This document shows, one piece after another, positions 17,240 to 26,574 of a DNA stretch of 64,000 bases. The DNA is from an uncultured Lysobacteraceae bacterium. Lineage in GTDB: Bacteria; Pseudomonadota; Gammaproteobacteria; Xanthomonadales; Xanthomonadaceae. The number at the start of each line of letters is the position of its first letter. Position 1 is the stretch's first letter. The notes beneath the pieces were generated by a model, which saw only the letters and a list, made by a program, of their open reading frames with translations, was not told the DNA's origin and did no database searches. Both the position numbers and the translations under genes were made by a program. Where the stretch lies: positions 1 to 64,000 of the forward strand of contig CADECF010000013.1 in NCBI GenBank assembly GCA_902825775.1, read 5' to 3'.

Positions 17240-20200
17240 ATGAGCATCGCCGAACTCAGCATCAAGCGCCCGGTCACGGCGATCATGTTCTTCGTGTCGA
17301 TGCTCGCGATCGGCCTGATCGCGGCGGTGCGGCTGCCGTTGGAGGCTTTTCCGGAAGTCTCGCCGCCCTTCATCTTCATCTCGCTGCCGTATAGCGGGTC
17401 GACGCCGGAGGAGATCGAACGCACCGTGCTGCGGCCGGCCGAAGAGGCCGTGGCCACGATGTCCGGCATCAAGCGCATCGAATCCAATGCGCGCGCCGAC
17501 GGCGCCGAGATTTTCATCCAGTTCTCGGACTGGAGCCGCGATGTCGCCATCGCGGCCTCGGAAGCCCGCGAGCGTATCGATGCGATCCGCGACGAGCTGC
17601 CCGACGATCTGCAGCGCTATTTCGTCTTCAAGTTCTCCACCACCGACCAGCCGATCCTGCGGCTGCGCCTGGCCGGCGCGGGCGGCACCGATCTGAGCGG
17701 CGATTACGAGTTGATCGACCGCGAGTTCAAGCGCCGCCTCGAACGCATTCCCGGCGTGGCCAAGGTCGAAGTGTCCGGCGCGTCCCCGAATGAAGTCGAA
17801 ATCGCAATCGCGCCGGACCGCCTGACCGCGCACGGCGTCAGTCTCAACGATCTGACCACGCGCCTGCAGGCCGTGAATTTCTCCGTATCGGCCGGCCAGA
17901 TCGACGACGCCGGCCAGCGCCTGCGCGTGCAGCCGGCGGGCGAGATCACCGACCTGCAGCAGCTGCGCGATCTGGTGATCGACACCAAAGGCCTGCGCCT
18001 GGGCGACATCGCCAGTATCAATTTCAAGCAAGCGCGCACCGACTATGGCCGCCGCCTCGATGGCCGGCCCGCGGTCGGTCTGGACATCTTCAAGGAGCGC
18101 AACGCCAATTTGGTCGAAGTGTCGAAGAATGCGTTGGCGGAAGTCGAAGCCATCCGCGCGCAGCCGGCGCTGCGCGACATCCAGACCAAGATCTTCGACA
18201 ACCAGGGCAAGAACGTCACCCAGTCGCTGACCGAACTGGCCGAGGCCGGCGGCATCGGCCTGGTGCTGTCGATCGCGGTGCTGTTCTTCTTCCTGCGCCA
18301 CTGGCCGTCGACGCTGATGGTGACGCTGGCGATCCCGATCTGCTTCGTGATGACGCTGGGCTTCATGTATTTCGCAGGCGTCACGCTCAACATCCTGACC
18401 ATGATGGGCCTGCTGTTGGCGGTGGGCATGTTGGTCGACAACGCGGTGGTGGTGGTCGAAAGCATCTATCAGGAACGCGAGCGGATGCCGGACCAGCCGC
18501 GGCTGGCGTCGATCATCGGCACCCGCCACGTCGCCATCGCGCTTTCTGCGGGCACGCTGTGCCACTGCATCGTGTTCGTGCCCAATCTGTTCGGCGAGCG
18601 CAATTTCCTCAGCATCTACCTGTCGCAGATCGCGATCACTATTTCCGTGTCGTTGCTGGCTTCGTGGCTGGTGGCGGTGAGCCTGATCCCGATGATTTCG
18701 GCGCGGTTGAAGACGCCGCCGGCGGTGCGTTCCGACCGCGGCCTGATCCCGCGGCTGCAGAACCGCTACGCGCAGCTGCTGCGCTGGACGCTGGCCCATC
18801 GCGGTTGGAGCGTGCTCGGCATTCTGGTGATCGTCGCGGTCAGCATTTACCCGATGAAGCACACCAAGTTCGACATGTTCGGCGGCGACGACGGCATCGA
18901 AACCTATGTCGGCTACCGTTGGAAGGGCTCCTACACCATCCCGCAGATGTCGCAGGAGATCCTGCGCGTCGAGAGCTATCTCGAAGCGAATCGCAAGAAA
19001 TACCACATCAAGCAGATCTACTCGTTCTTCGGCGAGCAGGGCGACGCCGGCACCATGGTCACCTTCGAAGACGACATGGCCGGCAAGACCAAGCCGCTGG
19101 TCGAAGCGATCGGCAAGGACATGCCCAAGTCCGCGCGCGCCGACATCAATGTAGGCAACGGCGGCGGAGGGCCGGGCGGCGGCCAGCCGGGCCAGAACGT
19201 GCAGGTGCAATTGGTCGGCGATTCGTCGGAAACCCTGATGGCGCTCGGCAACGACCTGGTGCCGATTTTGTCCAAGCGCAAGGAATTGCGCGAAGTGCGG
19301 GTCGATATCGGCGACCAGAACAGCGAGCTGACCGTGCGCGTCGACCGCGAACGCGCCGCCGCCTTCGGTTTCAGCGCCGAGCAGGTGTCCAGGTTCGTCG
19401 GCCTGGCCCTGCGCGGCGCACAATTGCGCGAGTTCCGCCGCGGCGAAACCGAAGTGCCGGTGTGGGTGAGGTTCGCCGGCGCGGAAGAGTACGGCGTCGA
19501 AGATATCGCCGCCTTCACCGTGCGCGCGCCTGACGGCCGCACCGTGCCGCTGCTGAGCATGGTGGATGTCGCGGTGCGGCCTGCGGCGACGCAGGTCCAG
19601 CGCACCAACCGCCAGACCACGTTGACCCTCAAAGCGAACCTCGCGCCCAAGACCACCATGCCCGAAGCGCGCAAGGCGATGGAGGACACGCTCAAGTCGA
19701 TTTCGTTCCCCGCCGGCTACAGCTACTCCTTCGACGGCAGCGCGTTCCAGGAAGACGACGACGCCACCAAGCAGATGATGTTCAACCTGCTGATCGCGCT
19801 GGTGATGATCTACGTGGTGATGGCCGCGGTATTCGAATCGCTGCTGTTCCCGTCGGCGATCATGAGCGGCGTGCTGTTCTCGGTGTTCGGCGTGTTCTGG
19901 CTGTTCTGGCTCACCGGCACTACGTTCGGCATCATGTCCTTCATCGGCATCCTGGTGCTGATGGGCGTGGTGGTGAACAACGGCATCGTGATGATCGAGC
20001 ACATCAACAACCTGCGCCGGCGCGGTTTGTCGCGCACCGAGGCGCTGGTGGAAGGCAGCCGCGAGCGCTTGCGGCCGATCCTGATGACGATGGGCACCGC
20101 GATCCTGGCGATGGTGCCGATCGCGCTGGCCAGCGGCAGCACCAACAACGACATGCCGGCTTATTATCCGATGGCGCGAGCGATCGCCGGCGGCCTGGCG

Positions 20201-20353
20201 TTCTCGACCGTGGTCAGCCTTCTGTTCCTGCCGACGATCTATGCGATGCTCGACGATCTGAAGCACGGCAGCGCCAATCTGGTCGGCCGCGCCCGCGGCA
20301 AGCGAGGCGATGGTTTGCCCACCGCGGCGCTGACCGCCATCAAACCAGAGTGA
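17240..20353 (+). CDS. RND efflux permease 2
   Basis: 1037 residues from ATG 17240, 13 bases after permease 1, with GAGGGG upstream. It begins MSIAELSIKRPVTAIMFFVS, as does permease 3. TM4 has GMLVDNAVVVVES, where the usual acidic pair is Asp-Asn as in many HAE1/MMPL-type pumps. A Gly-rich loop (VGNGGGGPGGGQPGQNVQVQ) lies in the second periplasmic domain. Over most of its length it is clearly closer to permease 3 than to permease 1. Likely works with the same adaptor, perhaps as a heteromeric pump like MdtBC. Confidence 0.92.
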   Translation: MSIAELSIKRPVTAIMFFVSMLAIGLIAAVRLPLEAFPEVSPPFIFISLPYSGSTPEEIERTVLRPAEEAVATMSGIKRIESNARADGAEIFIQFSDWSRDVAIAASEARERIDAIRDELPDDLQRYFVFKFSTTDQPILRLRLAGAGGTDLSGDYELIDREFKRRLERIPGVAKVEVSGASPNEVEIAIAPDRLTAHGVSLNDLTTRLQAVNFSVSAGQIDDAGQRLRVQPAGEITDLQQLRDLVIDTKGLRLGDIASINFKQARTDYGRRLDGRPAVGLDIFKERNANLVEVSKNALAEVEAIRAQPALRDIQTKIFDNQGKNVTQSLTELAEAGGIGLVLSIAVLFFFLRHWPSTLMVTLAIPICFVMTLGFMYFAGVTLNILTMMGLLLAVGMLVDNAVVVVESIYQERERMPDQPRLASIIGTRHVAIALSAGTLCHCIVFVPNLFGERNFLSIYLSQIAITISVSLLASWLVAVSLIPMISARLKTPPAVRSDRGLIPRLQNRYAQLLRWTLAHRGWSVLGILVIVAVSIYPMKHTKFDMFGGDDGIETYVGYRWKGSYTIPQMSQEILRVESYLEANRKKYHIKQIYSFFGEQGDAGTMVTFEDDMAGKTKPLVEAIGKDMPKSARADINVGNGGGGPGGGQPGQNVQVQLVGDSSETLMALGNDLVPILSKRKELREVRVDIGDQNSELTVRVDRERAAAFGFSAEQVSRFVGLALRGAQLREFRRGETEVPVWVRFAGAEEYGVEDIAAFTVRAPDGRTVPLLSMVDVAVRPAATQVQRTNRQTTLTLKANLAPKTTMPEARKAMEDTLKSISFPAGYSYSFDGSAFQEDDDATKQMMFNLLIALVMIYVVMAAVFESLLFPSAIMSGVLFSVFGVFWLFWLTGTTFGIMSFIGILVLMGVVVNNGIVMIEHINNLRRRGLSRTEALVEGSRERLRPILMTMGTAILAMVPIALASGSTNNDMPAYYPMARAIAGGLAFSTVVSLLFLPTIYAMLDDLKHGSANLVGRARGKRGDGLPTAALTAIKPE

Positions 20354-20402
20354 TTCCATTGCACAGTATTTCCCCTGGAGCCGGCATGGATGCAGTAACC
20401 GG

Positions 20403-23400
20403 ATGAGCATCGCTGAGCTGAGCATCAAACGGCCGGTCACGGTGATCATGGTTTTCGTGTCGATGGTGGTCATCGGATTGATCGCCGCGATGCGCTTGCC
20501 TTTGGAATCCTTGCCGGAAATTTCGTTCCCGGCGGTTTTCGTGCAACTGCCTTATTCGGGTTCGACGCCCGAAGAAGTCGAACGCACGGTGTTGCGCCCG
20601 GCCGAGGACGCGCTGGCGACGATGCCGGGCATCAAACGCCTGGAGAGCAATGCGAATGCGGAAGGCGCCTTCGTCGGCGTCTTCTATTCGGATTGGGATA
20701 CCAACGTCGCCATCGCCGCTTCGCAGGCGCGCGAGCGCCTGGATGCGATCCGTACCGAACTGCCGGACGACCTGCTGCGTTATTTCGTCGGCAACTGGTC
20801 CTCGACCGACGAACCGGTGCTGCAGGTGCGGCTGGCCGGAAGCATCGACCTAACCCGCGCCTACGACCTGATCGATCGCGAGTTCAAACGCCGTTTGGAA
20901 CGCATTCCCGGCGTCGCGAAAGTGGACGTATCGGGCGCGGCGCCGAACGAGATCGAAGTGGCGGTCGCCCCGGACCGCCTGGTGGCGCATGGCATCAGCC
21001 TCAACGATCTGACGACCAAGCTCCAGACCGTGAATTTCTCGGTCTCGGCCGGCCAGATCGAAGACGGCGGACGGCGTTTGCGCGTGCAGCCGATCGGCGA
21101 AATGAGCGATCTGCTGCAATTGCGCGACCTGGTGATCGGGCAGAACGGGCTACGCCTGGGCGATATCGCGCAGGTGAGGCTGAAACCGCAACGCATGGAT
21201 TACGGCCGCCGTCTCGACGGCCGCCCGGCCGTGGGCCTTGATATCTTCAAGGAACGCAACGCCAATCTGGTGCAGGTCTCGCGCAGCGTGCTGGCCGAAG
21301 TCGAGAACATCCAGCGCGAGCCGTCGCTGGGCGGACTGCAGGTGAAAGTCACGCAGAATCAGGGCGAGGAAGTCACCAGTTCGCTGACCCAGTTGGCCGA
21401 AGCGGGCGCGATCGGCTTGGTGCTGTCGATGGCGGTGCTGTTCTTCTTCCTGCGGCACTGGCCCTCCACGCTGATGGTGACGCTGGCGATCCCGATCTGC
21501 TTCATCATGACGCTGGGCTTCATGTACTTCTTCGGGATTACGCTCAACATCCTCAGCATGATGGGCCTGTTGCTGGCGATCGGCATGCTGGTCGACAACG
21601 CGGTGGTGGTGGTCGAAAGCATCTACCAGGAACGCGAGCGGATGCCCGACCAGCCGCGGCTGGCGTCGATCATCGGCACTCGCCACGTCGCCATCGCGCT
21701 GTCCGCGGGCACGCTGTGCCACTGCATCGTGTTCCTGCCGAACCTGTTCGGCGAAACCAACGACATCAGCATCTTCATGACCCAGATCGCGATCACGATT
21801 TCGGTGTCGCTGCTGGCTTCGTGGCTGGTCGCGGTCAGCCTGATACCGATGCTGGCCGCGCGCATGAAGACGCCTCCCGCCGTGCGACGGGACACGGGCC
21901 TGATTCCGCGGCTGCAGAAAAGTTATGCCGGCTTGCTGCGTTGGACGCTCGAGCACCGCGGCTGGAGCGTGGTCGGCATCCTGCTGATCGTCGCGCTCAG
22001 CCTGGTGCCGGCGACCCAGGTCAAGATGAACATGTTCGGCGGCGACGACGGCAATGAAGTGAATATCCGCTACCAGTGGAAGGGCAGCTACAGCAAGGAG
22101 CAGATGCTGGAAGAAGTGCTGCGCGTGGAGAACTATCTCGACGCCAACCGCAAGCGCTTCAATATCGTGCAGCTGTTCTCGTTCTACCGCGAGCAGGGCG
22201 GCGGCCGTACCCAGATCACGTTCGACAAGGACAAGGTAGAAAAGACCAAGCCGCTGATCGACATCATCAGCAAGGAGCTACCGAAATCCGCGCGCGTCGA
22301 GCTGAATTTCGGCGATCAGGACGGCGGTGGCGGCGGCGGGGGCGGGGGCGGACAGGCGGTGCAGGTGCAACTGGTCGGCGATTCCACCGGCATGCTGTCC
22401 GAGCTGGCGGACGACATCGTGCCGATCCTGTCCAAGCACAAGGAGCTGCGCGACGTGCGCGTCGAAAGCGGCGATCGTTACAGCGAATTGAACGTGCGCG
22501 TCGACCGCGAACGCGCGGCATCGTTCGGTTTCAGCACGCAGGAGGTGTCCCGTTTCGTCGGCCTGGCGTTGCGAGGCGCGCAGCTGCGCGAATTCCGCCG
22601 CGGCGAGACCGAAGTGCCGGTATGGGTGCGTTTCGCCGGTGCAGACGATTTCGGCTTGTCCGATATCGCTTCGTTCACCGTGCGCGCGCCGGACGGGCGC
22701 GCGGTGCCGTTGCTGAGCATGGTGGATGTGAAAGTGCAGCCGGCCGCAAGCCGGATCGAGCGCACCAACCGGCAGACCACGTTGACGATCCTGGCCAACC
22801 TGGCGGGTAAGGCCACCATGCCGGAAGCGCGCAAGGCCATGGAGGACACGCTGAAAGGCGTGACTTTCCCGGCGGGATACCGCTATAGCTTCGACGGCAG
22901 CGGTTTCGAGCGCGACGACGAGGCCGGCAAGCAGATGATGTTCAACCTGCTGATCGCGCTGATCATGATCTACGTGGTGATGGCGGCCGTGTTCGAGTCG
23001 CTGCTGTTCCCGGCGGCGATCATGAGCGGCGTGGTGTTCTCGATCTTCGGCGTGTTCTGGCTTTTCTGGCTGACCGGCACCGAGCTGTCGATCATGGCCT
23101 TCATCGGCATTCTGGTGCTGATGGGCGTGGTGGTGAACAACGGCATCGTGATGATCGAGCACATCAACAATCTGCGGCGGCGCGGAATGAGCCGCACCGA
23201 TGCGCTGGTGTCGGGCGGCCGCGAGCGGCTGCGCCCGATCCTGATGACGATGGGCACGGCGATCCTGGCGATGGTGCCGATCGCGCTGCAGACCCAGACC
23301 GCCGACAACATGCCGCCGTACTATCCGATGGCGCGCGCGATCGCGGGCGGGTTGGCGTTCTCGACGCTGGTCAGCCTGCTGTTCCTGCCGACGATCTATG

Positions 23401-23510
23401 CCTTGCTCGACGATCTGAGCCACGGCACCTCGCGGCTGATCAAGCGCGCCAGGGGCAATAAGTCCGATGGTTTGAATGCGGCAACGGTCGCCGCCATCGC
23501 AATGGAATAG
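20403..23510 (+). CDS. RND efflux permease 3, tandem paralogue of permease 2
   Basis: 1035 residues, 49 bases after permease 2. Long stretches are identical to permease 2 (ERERMPDQPRLASIIGTRHV, SAGTLCHCIVF, GVVVNNGIVMIEHINNLRRR), which marks a tandem duplication. TM4 again has GMLVDNAVVVVES. The Gly-rich loop is a pure run of ten glycines after DQD. The ribosome site is weak, so translation may depend on readthrough from permease 2. The operon ends here at a twin palindrome. Confidence 0.92.
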   Translation: MSIAELSIKRPVTVIMVFVSMVVIGLIAAMRLPLESLPEISFPAVFVQLPYSGSTPEEVERTVLRPAEDALATMPGIKRLESNANAEGAFVGVFYSDWDTNVAIAASQARERLDAIRTELPDDLLRYFVGNWSSTDEPVLQVRLAGSIDLTRAYDLIDREFKRRLERIPGVAKVDVSGAAPNEIEVAVAPDRLVAHGISLNDLTTKLQTVNFSVSAGQIEDGGRRLRVQPIGEMSDLLQLRDLVIGQNGLRLGDIAQVRLKPQRMDYGRRLDGRPAVGLDIFKERNANLVQVSRSVLAEVENIQREPSLGGLQVKVTQNQGEEVTSSLTQLAEAGAIGLVLSMAVLFFFLRHWPSTLMVTLAIPICFIMTLGFMYFFGITLNILSMMGLLLAIGMLVDNAVVVVESIYQERERMPDQPRLASIIGTRHVAIALSAGTLCHCIVFLPNLFGETNDISIFMTQIAITISVSLLASWLVAVSLIPMLAARMKTPPAVRRDTGLIPRLQKSYAGLLRWTLEHRGWSVVGILLIVALSLVPATQVKMNMFGGDDGNEVNIRYQWKGSYSKEQMLEEVLRVENYLDANRKRFNIVQLFSFYREQGGGRTQITFDKDKVEKTKPLIDIISKELPKSARVELNFGDQDGGGGGGGGGGQAVQVQLVGDSTGMLSELADDIVPILSKHKELRDVRVESGDRYSELNVRVDRERAASFGFSTQEVSRFVGLALRGAQLREFRRGETEVPVWVRFAGADDFGLSDIASFTVRAPDGRAVPLLSMVDVKVQPAASRIERTNRQTTLTILANLAGKATMPEARKAMEDTLKGVTFPAGYRYSFDGSGFERDDEAGKQMMFNLLIALIMIYVVMAAVFESLLFPAAIMSGVVFSIFGVFWLFWLTGTELSIMAFIGILVLMGVVVNNGIVMIEHINNLRRRGMSRTDALVSGGRERLRPILMTMGTAILAMVPIALQTQTADNMPPYYPMARAIAGGLAFSTLVSLLFLPTIYALLDDLSHGTSRLIKRARGNKSDGLNAATVAAIAME

Positions 23511-23514
23511 GTTC

Positions 23515-23592
23515 TGTAGAGCGGAGCTTGCTCCGCTGCATTCCGGCGTGCGTTCGAAAGCGAGAGCAGCGGAGCAAGCTCCGCTCTACAGA
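23515..23592. repeat. Twin palindromic repeat, GTAGAGCGG family
   Basis: TGTAGAGCGGAGCTTGCTCC at the left and its mirror image (GGAGCAAGCTCCGCTCTACA) at the right, around a 35-base spacer. It lies between the convergent permease 3 and TraB-family genes. Confidence 0.87.
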
Positions 23593-23602
23593 GCAGTTGC
23601 GC

Positions 23603-24823
23603 TTAGCCGAAGAGTTTGCTCAGCATCCTGGCCCCGCCGGTCCATACGCCGATCGCGGTGCCCAGGCTGGTCAGGAAGAAGTTCAGCAGCACGCGGATCA
23701 CCCGGTTGCGCCACCAACCCTTCATTTGCAGCACATCGTCGCGGATGGCCATGAAGTCGGCATAGGTCGGTTTGCGCACCCAGGCCTCGATCAAGGCGCT
23801 GATCGTGCCCGAAGCCAGCGCCGGATGCAGCGGCGTGACCGGCGAAGCGATGAAGGCGCCGAGGATGCTGAGCGGATGGCCGCCGGCGATCGCGCAGCCC
23901 AGCGCGCCGAGGCCGCCGGTCCATAGCACCCAATACAGCACGAGATCCGTGCCGACATCCACGCCGCCGCGCCAGAAACCCCAGGCGAAACCGCCCAGGA
24001 CGAACGCCGCCAATACGATCGTGAACCACGGCACCGACGATTTTTCCGGCAGCGATTCGAGCGAAGCGACGATGCCGGCGGGCGCCGCGTTTTCATCGCG
24101 CAGGTGTTTGGCCAGGCCCTGCAGATGGCCCGCGCCGACCACGGCGAGCACTTCGCGCGCGCCCGCGGGCATTTCGCGCAGCTTGGCCGCCATGTAGCGG
24201 TCGCGTTCGCTGATGATGGTCTCGTACAGCTCCGGCGTCTCGTCGGCGAATTCGCTGAAGCTGGCTTCCATCAGGTCGCCTTGCTTGAGCTTTTCGATTT
24301 CGTCTTCGCCGACTTCCTCGTCGGCGAACAATCCCGCGAACAGGCCTGCGCCCACTTTCGCCTTCTTCCAGAATCCGAGCCTGGCCAATGCGCGCTTGAA
24401 GGTGAGGCCGACGTCGCGATCGATCAGTTGCAGCGACAGCCCGCGCGCTTCGGCTTCGGTCGCCGCCGCTTTCAGTTCCGCGCCGGGTTCGATGCCCAAT
24501 TGCTCGGCCAGGCGGCGCTGATAGGCGGCCAACCCCAAATTGGCGGCGAATAGCGCCGCTTTGCCTTCGCGCAGCACCTTCACCAGATCCAGGCGGGCCA
24601 GCGCATCGGGGTCGCTCATCGCCTGCAGGCGTTGCGCATCGAGTTCGACGGCGACGGTGTCGTAGGCGCCGGTGTCGATCGCCGCGCGCACCGCGTCCAC
24701 GCTGGCTTTCGAAACGTGGGCGGTGCCGAGCAACGTGTAGCGCACGCCGTCGCGTTCGACGATGGCATGCGGCTGGCCGGCGAAAGGGGCGGTGGAAGCG
24801 GGGGATTCGTGTTCGAGGGTCAT
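23603..24823 (-). CDS. TraB/PrgY-family membrane protein
   Basis: 406 residues from ATG 24823; the frame extends to 24901 without a convincing start. The N-terminal domain has the family motifs LLGTAHVSKASVDAV and VAVELDAQRLQAM, and later VVGAGHLQGLAKHLRDE, the glycine and histidine pattern of TraB/TIKI-like putative metalloproteases. The C-terminal third has about four hydrophobic segments (TIVLAAFVLGGFAWGFW, VLYWVLWTGGLGALGCAIAG), ending near the terminus. In Enterococcus the homologue PrgY inhibits a peptide pheromone; the role in proteobacteria is unknown. Convergent to the RND operon, apparently monocistronic. Confidence 0.88.
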   Translation of the reverse strand: MTLEHESPASTAPFAGQPHAIVERDGVRYTLLGTAHVSKASVDAVRAAIDTGAYDTVAVELDAQRLQAMSDPDALARLDLVKVLREGKAALFAANLGLAAYQRRLAEQLGIEPGAELKAAATEAEARGLSLQLIDRDVGLTFKRALARLGFWKKAKVGAGLFAGLFADEEVGEDEIEKLKQGDLMEASFSEFADETPELYETIISERDRYMAAKLREMPAGAREVLAVVGAGHLQGLAKHLRDENAAPAGIVASLESLPEKSSVPWFTIVLAAFVLGGFAWGFWRGGVDVGTDLVLYWVLWTGGLGALGCAIAGGHPLSILGAFIASPVTPLHPALASGTISALIEAWVRKPTYADFMAIRDDVLQMKGWWRNRVIRVLLNFFLTSLGTAIGVWTGGARMLSKLFG

Positions 24824-24920
24824 CGCGGCGTTCGTGATCTGCGGGCCGCGGCGATAACACCACGGCCGCGCAGCATAGACGCTCGCCGGCGCCGGCGGCA
24901 AAGGCCGCCGGTCATGTCGT

Positions 24921-25847
24921 TCAGGCGATCCCGAACGGCAGGTTGGGCGAGGACACCACGCGTTCGCCCACCGCTTCGCCGCGCAGGAAACGCAGCGCCG
25001 CCGCGATCACGCCTTCGTCCTGCGCGATCCGGTTGTGGCCCAGGCCCTGCGTGCTGAGCAGGCGCGAATCGGGCCAGAAACGGGCATAGCGCTCGCCTTC
25101 CGACCAAGGCACTTCGAGGTCTTCGACGTCGTGCACGATCAGCGCCGGGTGGGCGATGCGCGGCGCGTTGAAATGGGCCTGGAACGCATCGAAAGAAAAC
25201 CCGATGTGGTCCTCGAACGCCGCGATCATGCGCTGGCAAAGCCGCTGCGGCAGGCCGATCAGGCCGGCGAAGCGCATCGCAGCGTCGATGGGATCGGCCG
25301 CCGGCGCGATCAGCACCGCCCGCTCGGCGGACACGCCGCGCGCCAAGGCGGTGGCGACCGCCGCGCCGCCCAGCGAATGCCCGATCAGGGCCGCGGCCGG
25401 TCCGAAACGGCGCGCCACGGCTTCGAGCGTGTTCGCGAAATCGAGCAGGTTGGTACGGTGGCCGCTGCTGAGTCCATGCGCCGGCTGGTCGAACGCAACC
25501 ACCGCGTAGTCGGCGCCCCGGAGGCGGCCGATCCAGGGGAGGAAGCGCGTGGCGTGGCTCGACCAGCCGTGCGCAAGGAGAACGTAGGGCTGCGTTTTCG
25601 GATCGCCCCAGACATAGGTGTGGATACGGCGGCCGTCCAGTTCGAAGCTGTCTTCGACGGCATCGGCGTTTGGCGTTTGCGCGGCGCGCGTGCGCGAGCT
25701 GGCGAAGGGCGTGCAGAACAAGTCGCCTGCGCGGCGAACGGTGGCCTGGGCATCGAGCCAGCCGCCGAACAGGAAGCTGGCGCGTAAGCTCGCCATCTGC
25801 AGATAGGATCGAACGGTCGTGCTAATTCTGGACAGCGTGGTCGACAT
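24921..25847 (-). CDS. Alpha/beta hydrolase, copy 1
   Basis: 308 residues with GAGG upstream of ATG. The fold is seen in LLAHGWSSHATRF (oxyanion hole HG), FDQPAHGLSSG, the nucleophile elbow IGHSLGG, an acid near VHDVEDLEVPW and the catalytic His in GLGHNRI. A long N-terminal segment of about 75 residues precedes the core and is shared with the second hydrolase at 26575. It starts 21 bases downstream of the TetR gene stop, so the two form an operon and the regulator may control it. The substrate (ester, lipid or similar) cannot be deduced. Confidence 0.88.
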   Translation of the reverse strand: MSTTLSRISTTVRSYLQMASLRASFLFGGWLDAQATVRRAGDLFCTPFASSRTRAAQTPNADAVEDSFELDGRRIHTYVWGDPKTQPYVLLAHGWSSHATRFLPWIGRLRGADYAVVAFDQPAHGLSSGHRTNLLDFANTLEAVARRFGPAAALIGHSLGGAAVATALARGVSAERAVLIAPAADPIDAAMRFAGLIGLPQRLCQRMIAAFEDHIGFSFDAFQAHFNAPRIAHPALIVHDVEDLEVPWSEGERYARFWPDSRLLSTQGLGHNRIAQDEGVIAAALRFLRGEAVGERVVSSPNLPFGIA

Positions 25848-25867
25848 GACGACACCTCATCGAAGGA

Positions 25868-26479
25868 TCAGGCGGTGGGGGGAAGGGAATGCGCAGCGAT
25901 CCAGCGCTCGAGCGCGGTATCGCCGTGGCGCCGGGCGCGTTCGTAACCGAACAGGCCCGCTTCATGGAGCATCGCGAGGGGTATCGCGTACAGCTCGAAT
26001 GCGTATTGATCGGTGTCGCCGTCGCGCAGATGGCGCGCGTCGATCGCCAGTTGCGCAGCGCGCTGCAGTTCGGTGCGCCAGCGCTGTTCGTTTTGCTGGA
26101 CGCGATCGCGGATCGGGCCGGGACGGTCGTCGTATTCGCTGACCGAGCCCACCAGCACGCAGCCGCCGGTGGCCATCCGGCCCCATTCGAACCAGTTGCG
26201 CATGATGGCGCGCAAACGCGGCAGTCCGCGCGGTTGGGTGAGCGCGGCGATCAACACCTGCTGACCGAAGCGGAGCGCAGCCGAGTCCAGCACGGCCAGT
26301 TGCAGATCCTCACGCGAACCGAAATGGGCGAAGACGCCGCTCTTGGACATGCCCACGGCCTGGGCCAGCGGGCCGATCGACAGGCCCTCCAGACCGGTCT
26401 GCCGGGCCATGTCGTAGGCCTGGTCGATGATGGTCTCGCGCGTGGAGGCGCCCTTCAGGGTGGCGGTCAAGATGCTCAT
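25868..26479 (-). CDS. TetR-family transcriptional regulator
   Basis: 203 residues from ATG 26479; a GTG at 26497 in frame is less likely. The HTH domain is at about 13-60: TRETIIDQAYDMARQTGLEG, LAQAVGMSKSGVFAHFGSRE. The C-terminal ligand domain has WFEWGRMATGGCVLVGSVSE, a pattern of TetR proteins with a C-terminal Cys-containing helix. It is placed between two paralogous alpha/beta hydrolases, all on the minus strand, and upstream of it is a direct repeat that could be its operator. Ligand unknown. Confidence 0.9.
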   Translation of the reverse strand: MSILTATLKGASTRETIIDQAYDMARQTGLEGLSIGPLAQAVGMSKSGVFAHFGSREDLQLAVLDSAALRFGQQVLIAALTQPRGLPRLRAIMRNWFEWGRMATGGCVLVGSVSEYDDRPGPIRDRVQQNEQRWRTELQRAAQLAIDARHLRDGDTDQYAFELYAIPLAMLHEAGLFGYERARRHGDTALERWIAAHSLPPTA

Positions 26480-26498
26480 GGCGAGGGAGAATAGCACG

Positions 26499-26525
26499 AC
26501 CGTTCGTTTTTTTAATACCGTTCGT
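26499..26525. promoter_or_regulatory. Candidate TetR operator: direct repeat ACCGTTCGT
   Basis: The nonamer ACCGTTCGT occurs at 26499-26507 and again at 26517-26525, 18 bases apart start to start, separated by a T-rich stretch (TTTTTTAAT). It lies directly upstream of the TetR start, where an autoregulatory operator would be expected. Read on the minus strand the units are ACGAACGGT. Confidence 0.4.
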
Positions 26526-26574
26526 CGGCGCGACTCAATGACTCCGTCGCCAATCCCACCCTACAGAGCGGGGC

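Noticed and set aside
13644-17243. Plus-strand frame of 1199 codons overlapping permease 1
   Set aside because: Out-of-frame shadow, Arg/Gly-rich, no membrane segments; the real permease is in the frame from 13702.
17183-20473. Minus-strand open frame of 1096 codons opposite RND permease 2
   Set aside because: Composition (His, Arg, Asp, Gln) is that of an antisense frame; permease 2 on the other strand is unambiguous.
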